DNA of 64,000 nucleotides from positions 83,193-147,192 of the forward strand of contig JASANE010028394.1 in NCBI GenBank assembly GCA_030248225.1, given 5' to 3'. Source of the stretch: Trileptium ribeirensis (Eukaryota > Nematoda > Enoplea > Enoplida > Thoracostomopsidae). Below the pieces are notes generated by a model, which had not been told where the DNA came from, made no database searches, and saw only the letters and a program-made list of their open reading frames with translations. Positions 1 to 11,100 of the stretch are shown piece after piece. Position 1 is the first letter of the stretch. Each line of letters begins with the position of its first letter. The translations under genes and the position numbers were made by a program.

Positions 1-41
1 TATTTGTATTGAGTCGATTTCGGTTTATATCGGCTCGTTGT

Positions 42-1087
42 TTATACGGTTTGACCTCCGTTTGTATTAAAGTGTCGATTTACGTTGTGCCAATCTGAAT
101 TTGCACCGCATTGATTGTTATTTACTTCAGATTGATTAAAGTTCACATAATTTACGTCGTTTCGTCCACGTAATTGTTCATTGTTTGAATCGATTTGATC
201 ATTATTTCCAATGTTTCGCGCTTGAATCATACTAACATGATTTTGGCTTGTACCAATTTGGTCATAGTTTATGCCATTTTGATTTCGATACACATTTAGT
301 CGTCTCGGGATGGCCCCGAGTTGATATTGCCTTGAATCCATTTGGCTCATTTCGCTTTGGGTTCCAATTTGGATTTCACTTATTTTATTAGTTGTCACTG
401 ACTGTTGTTGTGGTTCCGTTATTTGCTGAATTTCGACCGTACTCCGTTCCACGTTAGTTGTTGCTTGATCACTACTCGTAATTGTCATTACTTTCGTTTG
501 TTCCAAATTGTTGCTACTCGACAGTGTTGTATATAATTGAACCGTATTGAAAGGTCCGTCGTATTCTACGCCTTGAATTACAATTTTCGGTCGATAATGA
601 TTTTGGTTTAGCTCTATCGATTGTTCTTCACTGCCAATAATTTGTCGAATTATCGTTATTTCGTCATAATCCGTATTTCGCGGTTCCGTTCTTGGCTGAG
701 CCGACGCAATTTTCGGTTCGCTCGGTTCAATATTTTGACAGAACTGTTGTAATTCTTCTGTTAATGTTGCATGCCTTTCTATGAACTGTATTTGTTTTTG
801 GCATTACAACTTTTGGATGGTACTCCGGGTATCTTTTTCCGGGTTTTTCATATTTGAAAACAGCTCTTCTGTGCTTGTTTCTTCATGAAAAATTTCAGCA
901 TGCGTTTGTTGCAAGCTTTCCTGTTCATTTCTTTTCGGTTCCGTGCATTTGGGTCGAACTCGCGCACTATCTCTTCGAGGTCTTTTGTTGTATTGTTCGA
1001 TATTTGATCTTCACTATTAGTATTTTTGGGTTTGACTGACAGTTCTTTTTGTGCGTTTATTCCAGGTGGCGTTCTTAGGCGTGGCAT
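42..1087 (-). pseudogene. degenerate gag-like coding fragment of an LTR element
   Basis: Two open minus-strand stretches (1087 to 848, starting with an ATG, and 506 to 42) are linked by a readable stretch in a shifted frame between them. That stretch carries one in-frame TAA near 790 and shows the same Q/N/T/S-rich composition. The first part is lysine-rich (residues 45-75); the last part is extremely asparagine- and glutamine-rich, with no zinc knuckle, protease or RT. The position downstream of an LTR-like region (1100-2390, reading leftwards) suggests the N-terminal part of a gag-type protein, but no gag family motif is visible, so the assignment rests on context. At least one frameshift and one stop make it non-functional as read. 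The rest of the element would lie left of the window. Confidence 0.35.
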
Positions 1088-1089
1088 TT

Positions 1090-2390
1090 TGGTATTTTAA
1101 ATTTTAGGCTGGACTTCCGTAATTCGCCCAGATTATGTGGACTGTTAATTTTTACTACAATATAAATAATGTTTATTTTGGCTTATGCCTTATTTGGGAC
1201 TGGGCTCAATTTCAATTTTTGTGAAAGTACTGACCAACTTATTTTATTAAAATTATTCAACACTTTTACACGATATCGTGGTCAGCATGTTATTTTTTAT
1301 GGTTTTGATGGGGGTGGGGGTTGAACTATAATTTCTTATGGCGGCTATCGGATTATTAAATTGGGACGGGATTCGTCACTCGGAGATGTGTGGTCCGTAC
1401 GCGTGGCCAGTAGTATGCCGGTGGGAATTATTGATTGTTCCTTGGCGCGCGTTGTTCAGGTCGCCGTACCTCTATTTATTACGGCGCTGCGGCGTGGCTA
1501 TTCGAATTCCTCTGTACTTGTTTCCGATATTGAGGCAAACCAGCCGAAGTTATGAATTTTATTCAAAGCGAGTAAACGCACAATAATTGACAATACTGGT
1601 TCGGTTCCGCGTAACGCTACTATTTAAGCACTTTGTCTTATGACTTCTGAGTATTTGACCACTTCCAATATATATACTTTGTTTCACAACTCTAATGTTC
1701 GAACTCCAGATATTCTCGACGCTCCGTGATTAAAACTTGTAGCATCTTGACAGCATTAGATTTCCGTGACTAAGCCTTGTACCGAATATTTTCTCCCAAA
1801 CTCACTTTTGAGCGCACTATTATTCTAAGTAAGTTATTTATTACTTACAGTTAGGGTATGTATTGTCAACTCCTCTTGTGAGGTTTGTACGAGACCGCCG
1901 GACGGTTCGATCCGTACGTTTATTTGAATACCTTAACCTTTGACTTAGATTTACTTTAGTACTTCTTTATGAGTTCCTCTTTTGAGGTTGGCACAAGATC
2001 GCCGGACGGCTCGATCCGAACGTTTACGTATCTGAGTACCTTAACCTCTTCCTTAGAATTACGCTATTTAGTTTCCTTACAGCTACTAGTGCCGGACGGT
2101 TCACTGATAGATCATGATCCTGAGTAATTGATATCTATTACTTTCCCTTTTGGGTTGGTACGTAGCCGCCGGACGGTTCGGCTCGTACGTTTATTTAAGT
2201 ACCTTAACCTTTTCTTTAGATTTAAGCTAGTTAGGTTCCCTATGTTAACGTTCCCGCTGCTGGACGGTTCGGCTAGACGCGTGTTATTTATAATACAGTT
2301 ATGATTAAATAACGCTCGTGCTCGCTCAGGTTTTATTTGGGAATAATAATAGGAATACGGTAAATTACTGAACTGATAAATACCTAACTA
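1090..2390 (-). repeat. LTR/leader-like non-coding region with spaced CCGGACGG repeats
   Basis: No coding potential was found. Between about 1885 and 2280 a core GCCGGACGGTTCG (variants CTGGACGG, GACGGCTCG) recurs five times, near 1897, 2002, 2092, 2168 and 2262, each with similar flanks (a TTTGAGGTT-like segment before it, and TACCTTAACCTYTT after most copies). This is a degenerate tandem array with a period of roughly 75-105 bp. Lying just upstream, on the minus strand, of the gag-like fragment, it may be an LTR or leader with a repeated protein-binding site. No LTR partner is in the window. Confidence 0.4.
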
Positions 2391-2954
2391 GCTGTAAAGT
2401 AGATCCCACTCAATTCTCCTCCGTACCCCACTTTCCATCGTCCCCCTACTCACTCCCCCCTCCCCTCCCCCCCAGCGACGCGCCCCCCGCGCCCCAGGCA
2501 AAAACACAACAACGACCCACAACCCCCCACACAACCCAACACAAAACACACACCACAAGCGACCACAAAAAACAACCCAAAAAAAAAAAAAAAAAAAAAA
2601 CGTAAGAATCCAGGAAGGATGCCAAGGGTTCACATGCAGATCCATGCTACAATTCCCACGCCCCCCCCCTCCCCAAACCAGCACCGCGCGTCCCTCGCCC
2701 CCCAACAACCCCCGACAAAAACACCACCCCAGCCCCCACCCCCCCCCACCCACCCCCAGCCCCACCAGGACCCACCCCAAGCAACAAGCAAAAAAAACCA
2801 CCCAACCCCCCAACAACCAAAAAAAAAAAACAAAAAAAAAACCCAAAAAAAAACCACAAAAAAAAAACAAAAACCCCAAAACAAAACAAAAAAAAAACCA
2901 AAAAAACAACACGAAACCAGGAAACAACAAACAAAAGAAAAAATAAAAACAGAG
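2388..2954. repeat. A/C-only low-complexity tract, probable assembly artefact
   Basis: From about 2455 to 2945 the plus strand is almost only A and C: long C runs first, then A runs broken by single C's, with one short normal-looking island (about 2600-2655). Open frames across it are a consequence of composition (poly-P/Q/K on one strand, poly-F/W/G on the other) and are not genes. It sits exactly where the outer end of the left giant LTR should be, so that end is not readable. Confidence 0.7.
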
Positions 2955-5039
2955 GAGTTTATCGGACTTCTCCGCGGCACGTTTCTTACTAAAACGCAAC
3001 CGACATCTGCAATGGTGGCCACAGGGAAAGGGGTGGAAGCTGAGAGCGAGTTCGAGAATTGCCCAAGAAGAAATGGAATCAAGAATTAGGGGTAGGAGCC
3101 ACCAAGGGATGCACCGGTCTACCAGCGGTCGGAGATACCCTTTATCACTGGATGAAAGTTGCGCGAGTCTCCAATGGTAGACATGTCATTGTCCTGGGCA
3201 GGGATATCAAGTTTAGGTCAATGTCTGGTGCTTGCTTACGAGCTAAGCTGGATAGGCCGTGTGAACGTATATACACGAGAACAAATTGCAGTTAAAACAA
3301 TTATGTTTTGCAACCTAAACAGGCTTAGACCGTTGGTTGTACGAAAAAGTAAATTGCTCTGGAATAAAAATTGTGAGTTTAGGTAAGGATAGGATTGGTG
3401 CGTTCGGCATCCTTTTAGGTATGGCCTTTTCAGAATTAAGCTAAGACTAAATTGAATTTTGGTTAGCAAAACTGCATACTCGTGCTAATACTGCCTAAAC
3501 CCTGGCGAGTCCGGAGAACGTGCCGTGGGTAATTAATTTATACTAAAAATGCCTAAATAGAACTGGTGAATTTCAAAATTTAACATGAAAATTTTATCTA
3601 ACGTTATTGAATATGAAGACTCAGCTCCTCAACGGTTGTACCCTGGCTAATCCGACTGACAGGCCATGGGACGTTGATAACATTTTGAAGAAAAGTAAGA
3701 CATGACATTAAGTAGAACTTTGTAAAAGTTTGAATTGTAAAACCGAATACATTGAAGACCTGATTTAAAAAGTTTTAAAAAGAAATTGTAAAGTTAAAAT
3801 GAACAGTCCAGAAAACAACATTAGAATATTGCGAATTAAAACAATGATCTATTTAGAGATTTCTTAAATAGTTTTGTATGGCGGTGTCGTGTCCGTTTAG
3901 ACTTGCCCACACACCCTAAGTTAGAATTTACCAGAACGTGTCCGAGATCACAGGTTCTGAGTGCAATACTTATAAATTTCATGCAAAATGTTTTAGGCAA
4001 AAATGTCACTACGGCGAAGAGTCCGCATAACCGTCCCGTAGTGCGTAGTAGAAAGAATTTGAATAAGTTTTGGCATAGTTTTTAAAAAGTAAAATTGGAA
4101 AATTGGAATCAGAAAGTTTGTACCAAGAAATTCTATCGTGGGTGGAATCGGAGTGGGAGTGAACTATATTAGTTCTGAAGGCATCCAAGCTCTATCTCAG
4201 CCCGACAAGCGGCCAGAGTTGAGATACGGACTGGAGCAAGAAGGGACTTTTCATAAGTTCGTTAACTTGTGAGTACACGATAGAATTTTCCGTCATCTAG
4301 GATAATCAGGTCCTACAAACAATAAAGTTTGGTGCTTTACCTTTAGAGATCGTAATATTAATGTTGAAAGATTGCACCAGAACGCTAAAGCTATGACTAT
4401 TTACAGGTCGTCTGAAAATAAAAGAGTAACACTTTATAATATTGAGGTTAACAGCCAGTTGAACAAGAAGCTTTTGCTAACAACTTTAACCCATATTACC
4501 CATAAAGTGCCAACCAAGCAGGTACTGAGAAAATAATGTGGCCCTGCCACCTTGAGCATTTTACCGAAAGTAGGGCTAGCGATGGTGACCTGCACCATCC
4601 GTCGGCTGTAGATCGTATCCGGCAAACTATCAGTAAAATAAGAAATACAACACCTTCAGCTCCTACAGGTCAATTAACACGCACTGTCGTGTATGGAAAA
4701 TTTATTCGACATTAGCTGAAAACTTTTTAAAGATTATATGGTAACACGATTAGTATAACAAAAGTTTACAGAGTGAAAACTTAACAAAAACCCCTGGCCT
4801 TATGCACCAGGTATAACAAGAATAGCATATTTCCTGCATAGCGAAATTTCAGCGAAAAAACCAAAAGTTTTACACCGCGTAACCATCTGTTTCGATAACA
4901 ATTTTTATAATTTTATATTTTGACTAGTTTGGGACAATAGCGTGCGATCATGCATTAAAGGATACATGTACCTTAAATCGTACTACCTGGAGTGTTCGTG
5001 TGTTTCGTAAACCTGAAAAACTAAAGGATTTTATGTGTT

Positions 5040-5460
5040 AGTGTTAGGGACAAGTGACACAGGATTCTCCCCAAATAGAACGTGGGTGTTGGCCCATAGC
5101 TGCCAAGCCCCCTAAGCGTGTAATTTCCCCGGCCTGTGCATTGGACCACCCCTAGGCGAGGCTTGCGCTAAGGCATAGTTCCGACAACTATGTCCCACCC
5201 TAAGGAAGGTTTACAATGTCACAGCCTTCGACGATAGAGCAGCCCATGGTGTGGCAGCCTGGGGTCCAACGGGTGGTGAAAAGGTGCCGGAAAGGTAGAA
5301 AGACCAATCCCACCCAGAGGTTCCCGTTTAAGGAATGGGCTGCCCTTTTTCTGGTCTGCCTTATAACCCGGCTAGGGCTTACTATGCCTAGCACACCCGC
5401 CTCCTCGGCAGGTTCCAGAAATGCAGGTAACCTCCTGCAAAGTCACTGCGAGTGAACCTA
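5040..5460. other. highly conserved block of the giant LTR, with overlapping small ORFs
   Basis: This block and 22836-23250 differ at only about ten positions, fewer than the flanking LTR sequence. It contains a plus-strand frame from ATG 5216 (79 codons; a basic segment near residues 22-31, then a hydrophobic stretch around residues 42-55) and a minus-strand frame of 64 codons (5394-5200). Both frames are preserved in both copies. On the minus strand GGGTTATAAGGC near 5360 could be the TATA box of the LTR promoter. Neither protein resembles a family I know. A conserved promoter/R region explains the block as well as a gene does. Confidence 0.3.
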
Positions 5461-5629
5461 AATATACTTATATGCGTGTGTAGGTATGTATGTGACCTTA
5501 TGCAATGTGTACGGCTACTGCGATGTGTGGGAGTATGTAGCCATATAGGACAGAATTTTAAAAAGTAAGTCCTGACAAAAATACAAAAATATTCAAAGAA
5601 CGCGTGTAGCAAAATAATTACAATGCAAA

Positions 5630-5935
5630 CATTAATAACTACACAAGTTAACCATCAAAAACTAAACGCATGGAAAAGAAAAAGATGAAAAAAAAATATA
5701 ACCATATAACAAAATTTCACATTAGTAAACAAAGCAAAATAAACGAAAATTAAAAAAATAAAAAAAAAGAAAAAAAAAAAACAACGTAAAAAAAATCGCA
5801 CATAATATAACAAAACTAATACATAACACGCAACAATAATACAATAAACTACACACCTCTAAAACTAATACGAATAAAAAACAAAAACTAACAAAGTAGC
5901 TAGCCTTACACAACAGAAACGAAAACTAGCTAGCT
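5630..5935. repeat. A-rich low-complexity segment in the left LTR
   Basis: The plus strand is dominated by A with scattered C and T. The equivalent part of the right LTR (about 23480-23850) is ordinary mixed sequence of similar length, and both resume identity at GTAGCTAGC. This fits a poorly resolved consensus better than real divergence. Confidence 0.5.
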
Positions 5936-6799
5936 AAATTTATTTAATAATAATAATATATTTATAATAATATATATCAAATTTTGAGGAGAAAATTTTT
6001 CAAGAGTTTTGGGGGTTAAAAATAGGGTCATATAGAGGTATCCCATAGGGGTTAAATATATTTCTGGATAGGGATAATTAAGGGGAACCCCATTGGATAG
6101 TTTTAAAGGTTTAAGAAATTGTATAGAGTTGGAAAAAGTCAACTATTGGTGTATTTGATTTAAGAAGAAATTAGTGAAAATTTAGTGAAAAACCCAAGGT
6201 TAATAAACGAATAGAGAAATAAGGGAATTAAGGGGGTTCACCTCCAACACAGGGAGAAGATAAAATAAATAGTCCGACATACTAGGGAAAAGTTGTACCC
6301 AAGTTGGAAAATATCTTAACGAATTTGTAAATTTGATAGAAAAGTAAAAACATTGATTTTTTTAGGTAGAATGGAATATCAAATCAAGGCATAGGGGTGA
6401 TGTACCCCGATATAGGAGTAAATAATGGGTTCTCCCGAGTGGGGATAAGTGTGAACGTACCCATTATGGACTATAACCCACCCCACCGGGAGCAAATAAT
6501 AATAAAACCAAGAGAAATGTGTTATTTGAGTAAATATGGGGAAATTGTAAATTCTAGATTTTGAGTCAGTTTTAAGGGGTAATATATGGGTAAGGGATGA
6601 GAAATAAGAGAGTGTAATATAAAATTTAGATAGTTTTCTCCCCCCCGGAGATAAATATAGGAGTCACCCCTGTGGGAGAATGGATATCCCCAGGGGAGGA
6701 TAATGAAATTAAGTATAATTTTGGAAATTAGGTCAAAACCTATGAAATATTGTCTAGGAGGGAGGGAAATACAAGGTTGGACCTGCCCAAAAGTTGACA

Positions 6800-6820
6800 T
6801 CCCCCGGACCCGACTCCTCA
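6800..6820 (-). promoter_or_regulatory. polypurine tract next to the 3' LTR
   Basis: On the minus strand a purine-rich run (GAGTCGGGTCCGGGGGA) ends immediately before TGTCAAC, the start of the left LTR. This is the position and composition of the primer for plus-strand DNA synthesis in LTR elements. It independently supports the LTR boundary and the minus orientation. Confidence 0.6.
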
Positions 6821-8161
6821 ACGTCCCTGTTGAGTATGTGATCTAAGGAGCAGGTTAAGCTTGTATTTGAAATTTTTATCTCTATTTGATGGAAAATTAT
6901 CTTATAGTGAACCCATATATATTAGAAACAAAGAATAATCACCTGTCATACATTTTGAAAAACAATTAACAACGTTAGATATATAAGGCATCCATGAAAT
7001 GATTATAATGAAATATAACATATTATCAATGCGAACAAAAGTAAAATATTATGGCAGTAAAAGATTAATACTGAGCAAACATATTACACACCGTATACAA
7101 TTAATTAGCAAAGTTATTTGGACATAACGTTACATCAAACATTGAATTACACAAAATAGTTACCCGAATCAATGATATAAAGCAATATGAAATTGGGTGA
7201 ATTAGAAATTTTTAGTTCGTACGAGTTTGAAAACCCTCTTAGTTGAAATATAGAAAATGCTCGTATAGCTATAAAAATATTGGAAATAGTTTTATTGGTT
7301 GCCAAAGCAAAGAAAATGGTTCCATAAACCGAGTTATAATTTGTGAGTAAAACTTGGTTGAAAAATGATATTGTGATTTTGGTTCTGCCTAGCCTAAAAT
7401 TCATACAAGTTAACATTTAACCAAGATTGTATTATAACATATTACAATATGAAATACAAATAACATAATGAATTAAACACAAAATACAACATACCCTGGT
7501 AATCGAGCTCGATACACTATTATAGAGGTAGGTACTTAGTGAAATTTACCATGAGTATATTGGAAATTCTTATAAGTTCTATAACTTTGTGAAAACCGGT
7601 AGGTTTAGAAATAATTTTAACATAAATTTTCCTGAAAAATCAATTAATCCAAGTTGATGTTAAGTTAAAATTCCGTATTATCCCGAATAAAAGTTTGATT
7701 TTTATTCCCCCCAAAGCGGAACCGGATGTTTAGCTTTAGGCTATTTTGAAATAAAAAGAAGATCCAGTGACTTTTCTGATAAGTAAAAGGAAATTTGTTA
7801 CAAAGTCTGTTTCAAAAATTCAGTTTTACGTAAATTTTATCTCGGTTTACATGATCTCATAGCAAGCATTTTCCTATTACCACGCAATTACCAAATTATA
7901 TATATCCGTTCTAACTGTATAAAAGAAACATAAGTAACGTTAATAATGACTATATAAAAAATATAAGCTTGGTTCATCACAATTAATGTCCATATTCTTC
8001 ATTCTTCTTTTGGCATATCGTGAAGAAATAAAGTGTTAATGGCACAGTGTTCATTGTTGATATAAAGCAAATTGTCGATAATTGTTATTACAGCAAAAAG
8101 TCGAATCCAGAATATAATCACTAATAGTTACAAGTTATTATTGCTATTAGCATTTTATCAA
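6821..8161 (-). other. 3' non-coding region of the giant element
   Basis: About 1.3 kb of AT-rich sequence between the stop codon of ORF3 (8162) and the polypurine tract. Only short open frames are present, none with recognisable motifs. It probably serves as the 3' untranslated region of the element transcripts. Confidence 0.5.
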
Positions 8162-11100
8162 TTATTGATGATTGTAGACGCCCCATTCAGCATTTGGCAT
8201 TTCCGGTAGCGGTTGATCCAGAGAGGCGAATATACCGAAATCGTTCTGATTGATACGCCGAATCTGCTCGGGTAGATAACTAATTGGCCGTAGATAATGT
8301 TCAGGCGCCAAATAAGGTGGAGCGCCGAAGCTCGATAAACAAGATCGATATCCCGCGTATAGACGACGCATACGATTGTCCGCACCATCGACCTGTGCCG
8401 CAAAGAAGCGATGAAATTGACGTTGATGTTGCTGCCAGAATGGCTCAATTCGCGCACGTCGACGATTAGCAGTATTCAGCCATTGATTTCGCTCCGGATG
8501 AGTATGCATCACGGGTTCCTGCAGAAGACGAATTTGAATGTCCAGTTTCTCCAGTGTGCTACGAACCTTTTCCAAAGCATCCCCGAGTTGTGGTCCGAAT
8601 CGTTCATACCAAGCTCGAACCTTTCGTCTAATGCGAGATTTATACACGTTTTTCGGATGTTGCTCTAACGCCGTCATCTGTCGATTCATTTCGCTGAGAT
8701 TGAACAGCAATAAAATTGGAAACGGGGTCCGATGCATGACTTTGGTAATGTTCAATGTTTTACTATAAAAATTAAACCGAATTTGACTCGCGAGTGCTTG
8801 TAGAACGACTTGGTAGATTTGATTCGCTCCCGGTTTCGTTAGTTTCGTTTGAAAGTATTGAAACGCCGTAAGCCCTACTCGCTCGATAACCTCGATGTAG
8901 TCGATGGTTCGGACTGGTTGTGGCAATTCCGCTACCAATTGGAAGAAACGCACTTGAAGCTGATTGAAGTACTCCCTTTCCGTCCGTATAAAAGCATTTG
9001 GGGTATACCTTGGTCGCCACTGTATTAACTCCGGTAGCAGTGGTTGATACCGTAATTCTTCCGTGCCAGGTTGTTCTGCATAATCCGATAACCAGGTAGC
9101 ATCGGTAGCTGCAACGGTGACCATATCAGTACCCGAATCTTCTTCCGGCAATGCAAATCCTCGTATTTCCTCCTCCGGTGATGAACAAGGCGCTGACGTC
9201 GGAGAACCGTAGAAACTATAGACACGTTGTTGTGTCCCTGGTTCGGCTACCCTTTGAGGAATTGTGATTTTTCCGAGGTGAGTTCGCAACGTCGATACTG
9301 GTCGTTGTGTAGTGAACGGTTGCGTACCTCGAGAAACTTGCGAATCTTCGCGGATGGTCGTTCGTCGTTCCCGTTTCGCAGTTGGTTGCTGCGTTGATTC
9401 CACACGTGCAAGAATCCGCTTAGCTCGTTCCACCGGATCAGTTGTTTTACCGACTACCATTATGTCCGGACGTGCTGGCTGTTTGCCTGAAGCGGACGGA
9501 GCACCGACAGCATCTTCATCCGAGGTAGAAGTCGATTCATCCTGAGATTCAGAGGAAGACTGACGTCGTCGCTTGACTTCCCTAGATCGTCTTTGCTTTT
9601 CAGCTCCGATAACAGCTGAAATTTCATCGCACTGCACCATCATGTCTGCAGTGACAGGTCGCGCTTGCAAAGCAGTAATTTGCGTTGCTTGATCTTGAAT
9701 TCGCTCTTCCAGCGTCGTGATGCGAGCGCGATACTGATATATACTCTCTTGCATTGTTTCGTTTTGACGCTGCAAACGCGTCATTCCTTGTTGAGATTGC
9801 GTATTCTCCGTTTGTGAATCACGCAAAGCTTGTTCCAGTTCCGCGTTACGTCGCTCATTTACAGCATTGACTTGCTGTAGTTGTACTAATTCCGCTTGTA
9901 CGCGAATCATTTGTTCTTCATCACTGCGACATATTGTCGGTACTGTTCGAATGGCATTATCAGGCATGGTCCATGTAGTAGGTCTTGTGCACTCTGGCAT
10001 ATCTGCTTGAAGTCGAAATTTAGCAAAACCTTGTTGTCGACGTGATCGAAAAGTACGACTGATCGGTATATCGACATTGTCTATCTCCGGAGTTCCCGCA
10101 TGGATTTCCGGATGACCATCATCGTTCAGCATACGTCGTATCGGAATAGATAACTCCAACGCAGTTGAACAGCCGGTATGATAATCTTGTCCACCGCAAC
10201 AATCGGTGGTAGCGTGATCTGGGCATAACAGCTTATGACAATGTAAACACTGTACGTATGGCACAGCCACGCAGACATCACGCAAAATGTGCTTCGCTTT
10301 ACTCCATACCCATCGTCCAAAAGCACAATGCCCAATCGCTGTTGGTTGAGAATGGCATCCATGTTCTGTGATATGCCCACGACAAAAATTCAACCGACAA
10401 TGTGCACACGTGAAAATAGACATTCGTTGGCAAGTGACCGTTTGACATCTTATATTGGTTTCCACCGGCCAAGTCGGCTGCCGTCTAATAACGAACAAAG
10501 GCTCGTATTGACCATGATCGCCAATAAAGTCTTGTAACCCACTTCGCTGGAAATTCATATAAATATTCGATGACTGGCCAACAACGGTATCTCCCATCGG
10601 AACTTGCCCGGAAATCATTGGCGCCATTACATATGGGATAGTACTGGAGCCAGACGCAACCGTAGACAATGTCCCCAGTCCAAGCACAAGATTAGAGATA
10701 GTTTGTGCCGTTGAGACGATAGAAGGTTCCATCGGCATTTGTAAAGCTGGCGAATAAGTAGTCGGTGCACAGAGTGGCATTATCCAATCCGAAGTTGTAG
10801 TGAGGCACGTTGTTGCCGTCGACTGTGTCCAAGTATGCACAGGTGGTGGAACTGTAAACGCCAAAGTAGTACCCAATGGTCCCACTATCGAAGGCACTAG
10901 TGTAGTAACATCAGCCGAAGGTAACGACGGTTGTTGCACTGATATCGTTAAGGGTTCCCAGATTGGATTCAATTGTTCGGGTTGAATGCTAGTTGCTACC
11001 ACCGTTTCCGTAACCGCGACAGCGTGGCCGGATGCGGAGCTAGTCGCCGGTTCCAAATACGTTTGGTAATCTGCAGCCAGCGTTTCTGTTTCAAACCATC

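Larger units (their letters stand above)
2955..6799 (-). repeat. 3' LTR (left copy) of the giant gypsy element
   Basis: Aligns with 21201-24695 from the shared GAGTTTATCGG at 2955 to the shared TTGACA at 6799. Long segments are nearly identical (2955-3340, 4160-5460, 5940-6530, 6660-6799). They are separated by divergent stretches, some of which are A-rich in one copy or the other. On the minus strand it starts TGTCAAC, the expected TG. The far end, expected to be CA, is lost in the A/C tract. At about 3.85 kb it is unusually long for a gypsy LTR. Confidence 0.8.

Noticed and set aside
1850..1870. GTATG before TATTGTCAAC as the left target-site duplication of the giant element
   Set aside because: It matches the 5 bases after the right LTR but lies about 1.1 kb outside the last LTR similarity and within another repeat; chance is likely.
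2388..3089. Several 80-200-codon open frames rich in P/K/Q or F/W/G
   Set aside because: They follow directly from the A/C-only composition and exist on both strands at once; no sign of selection.
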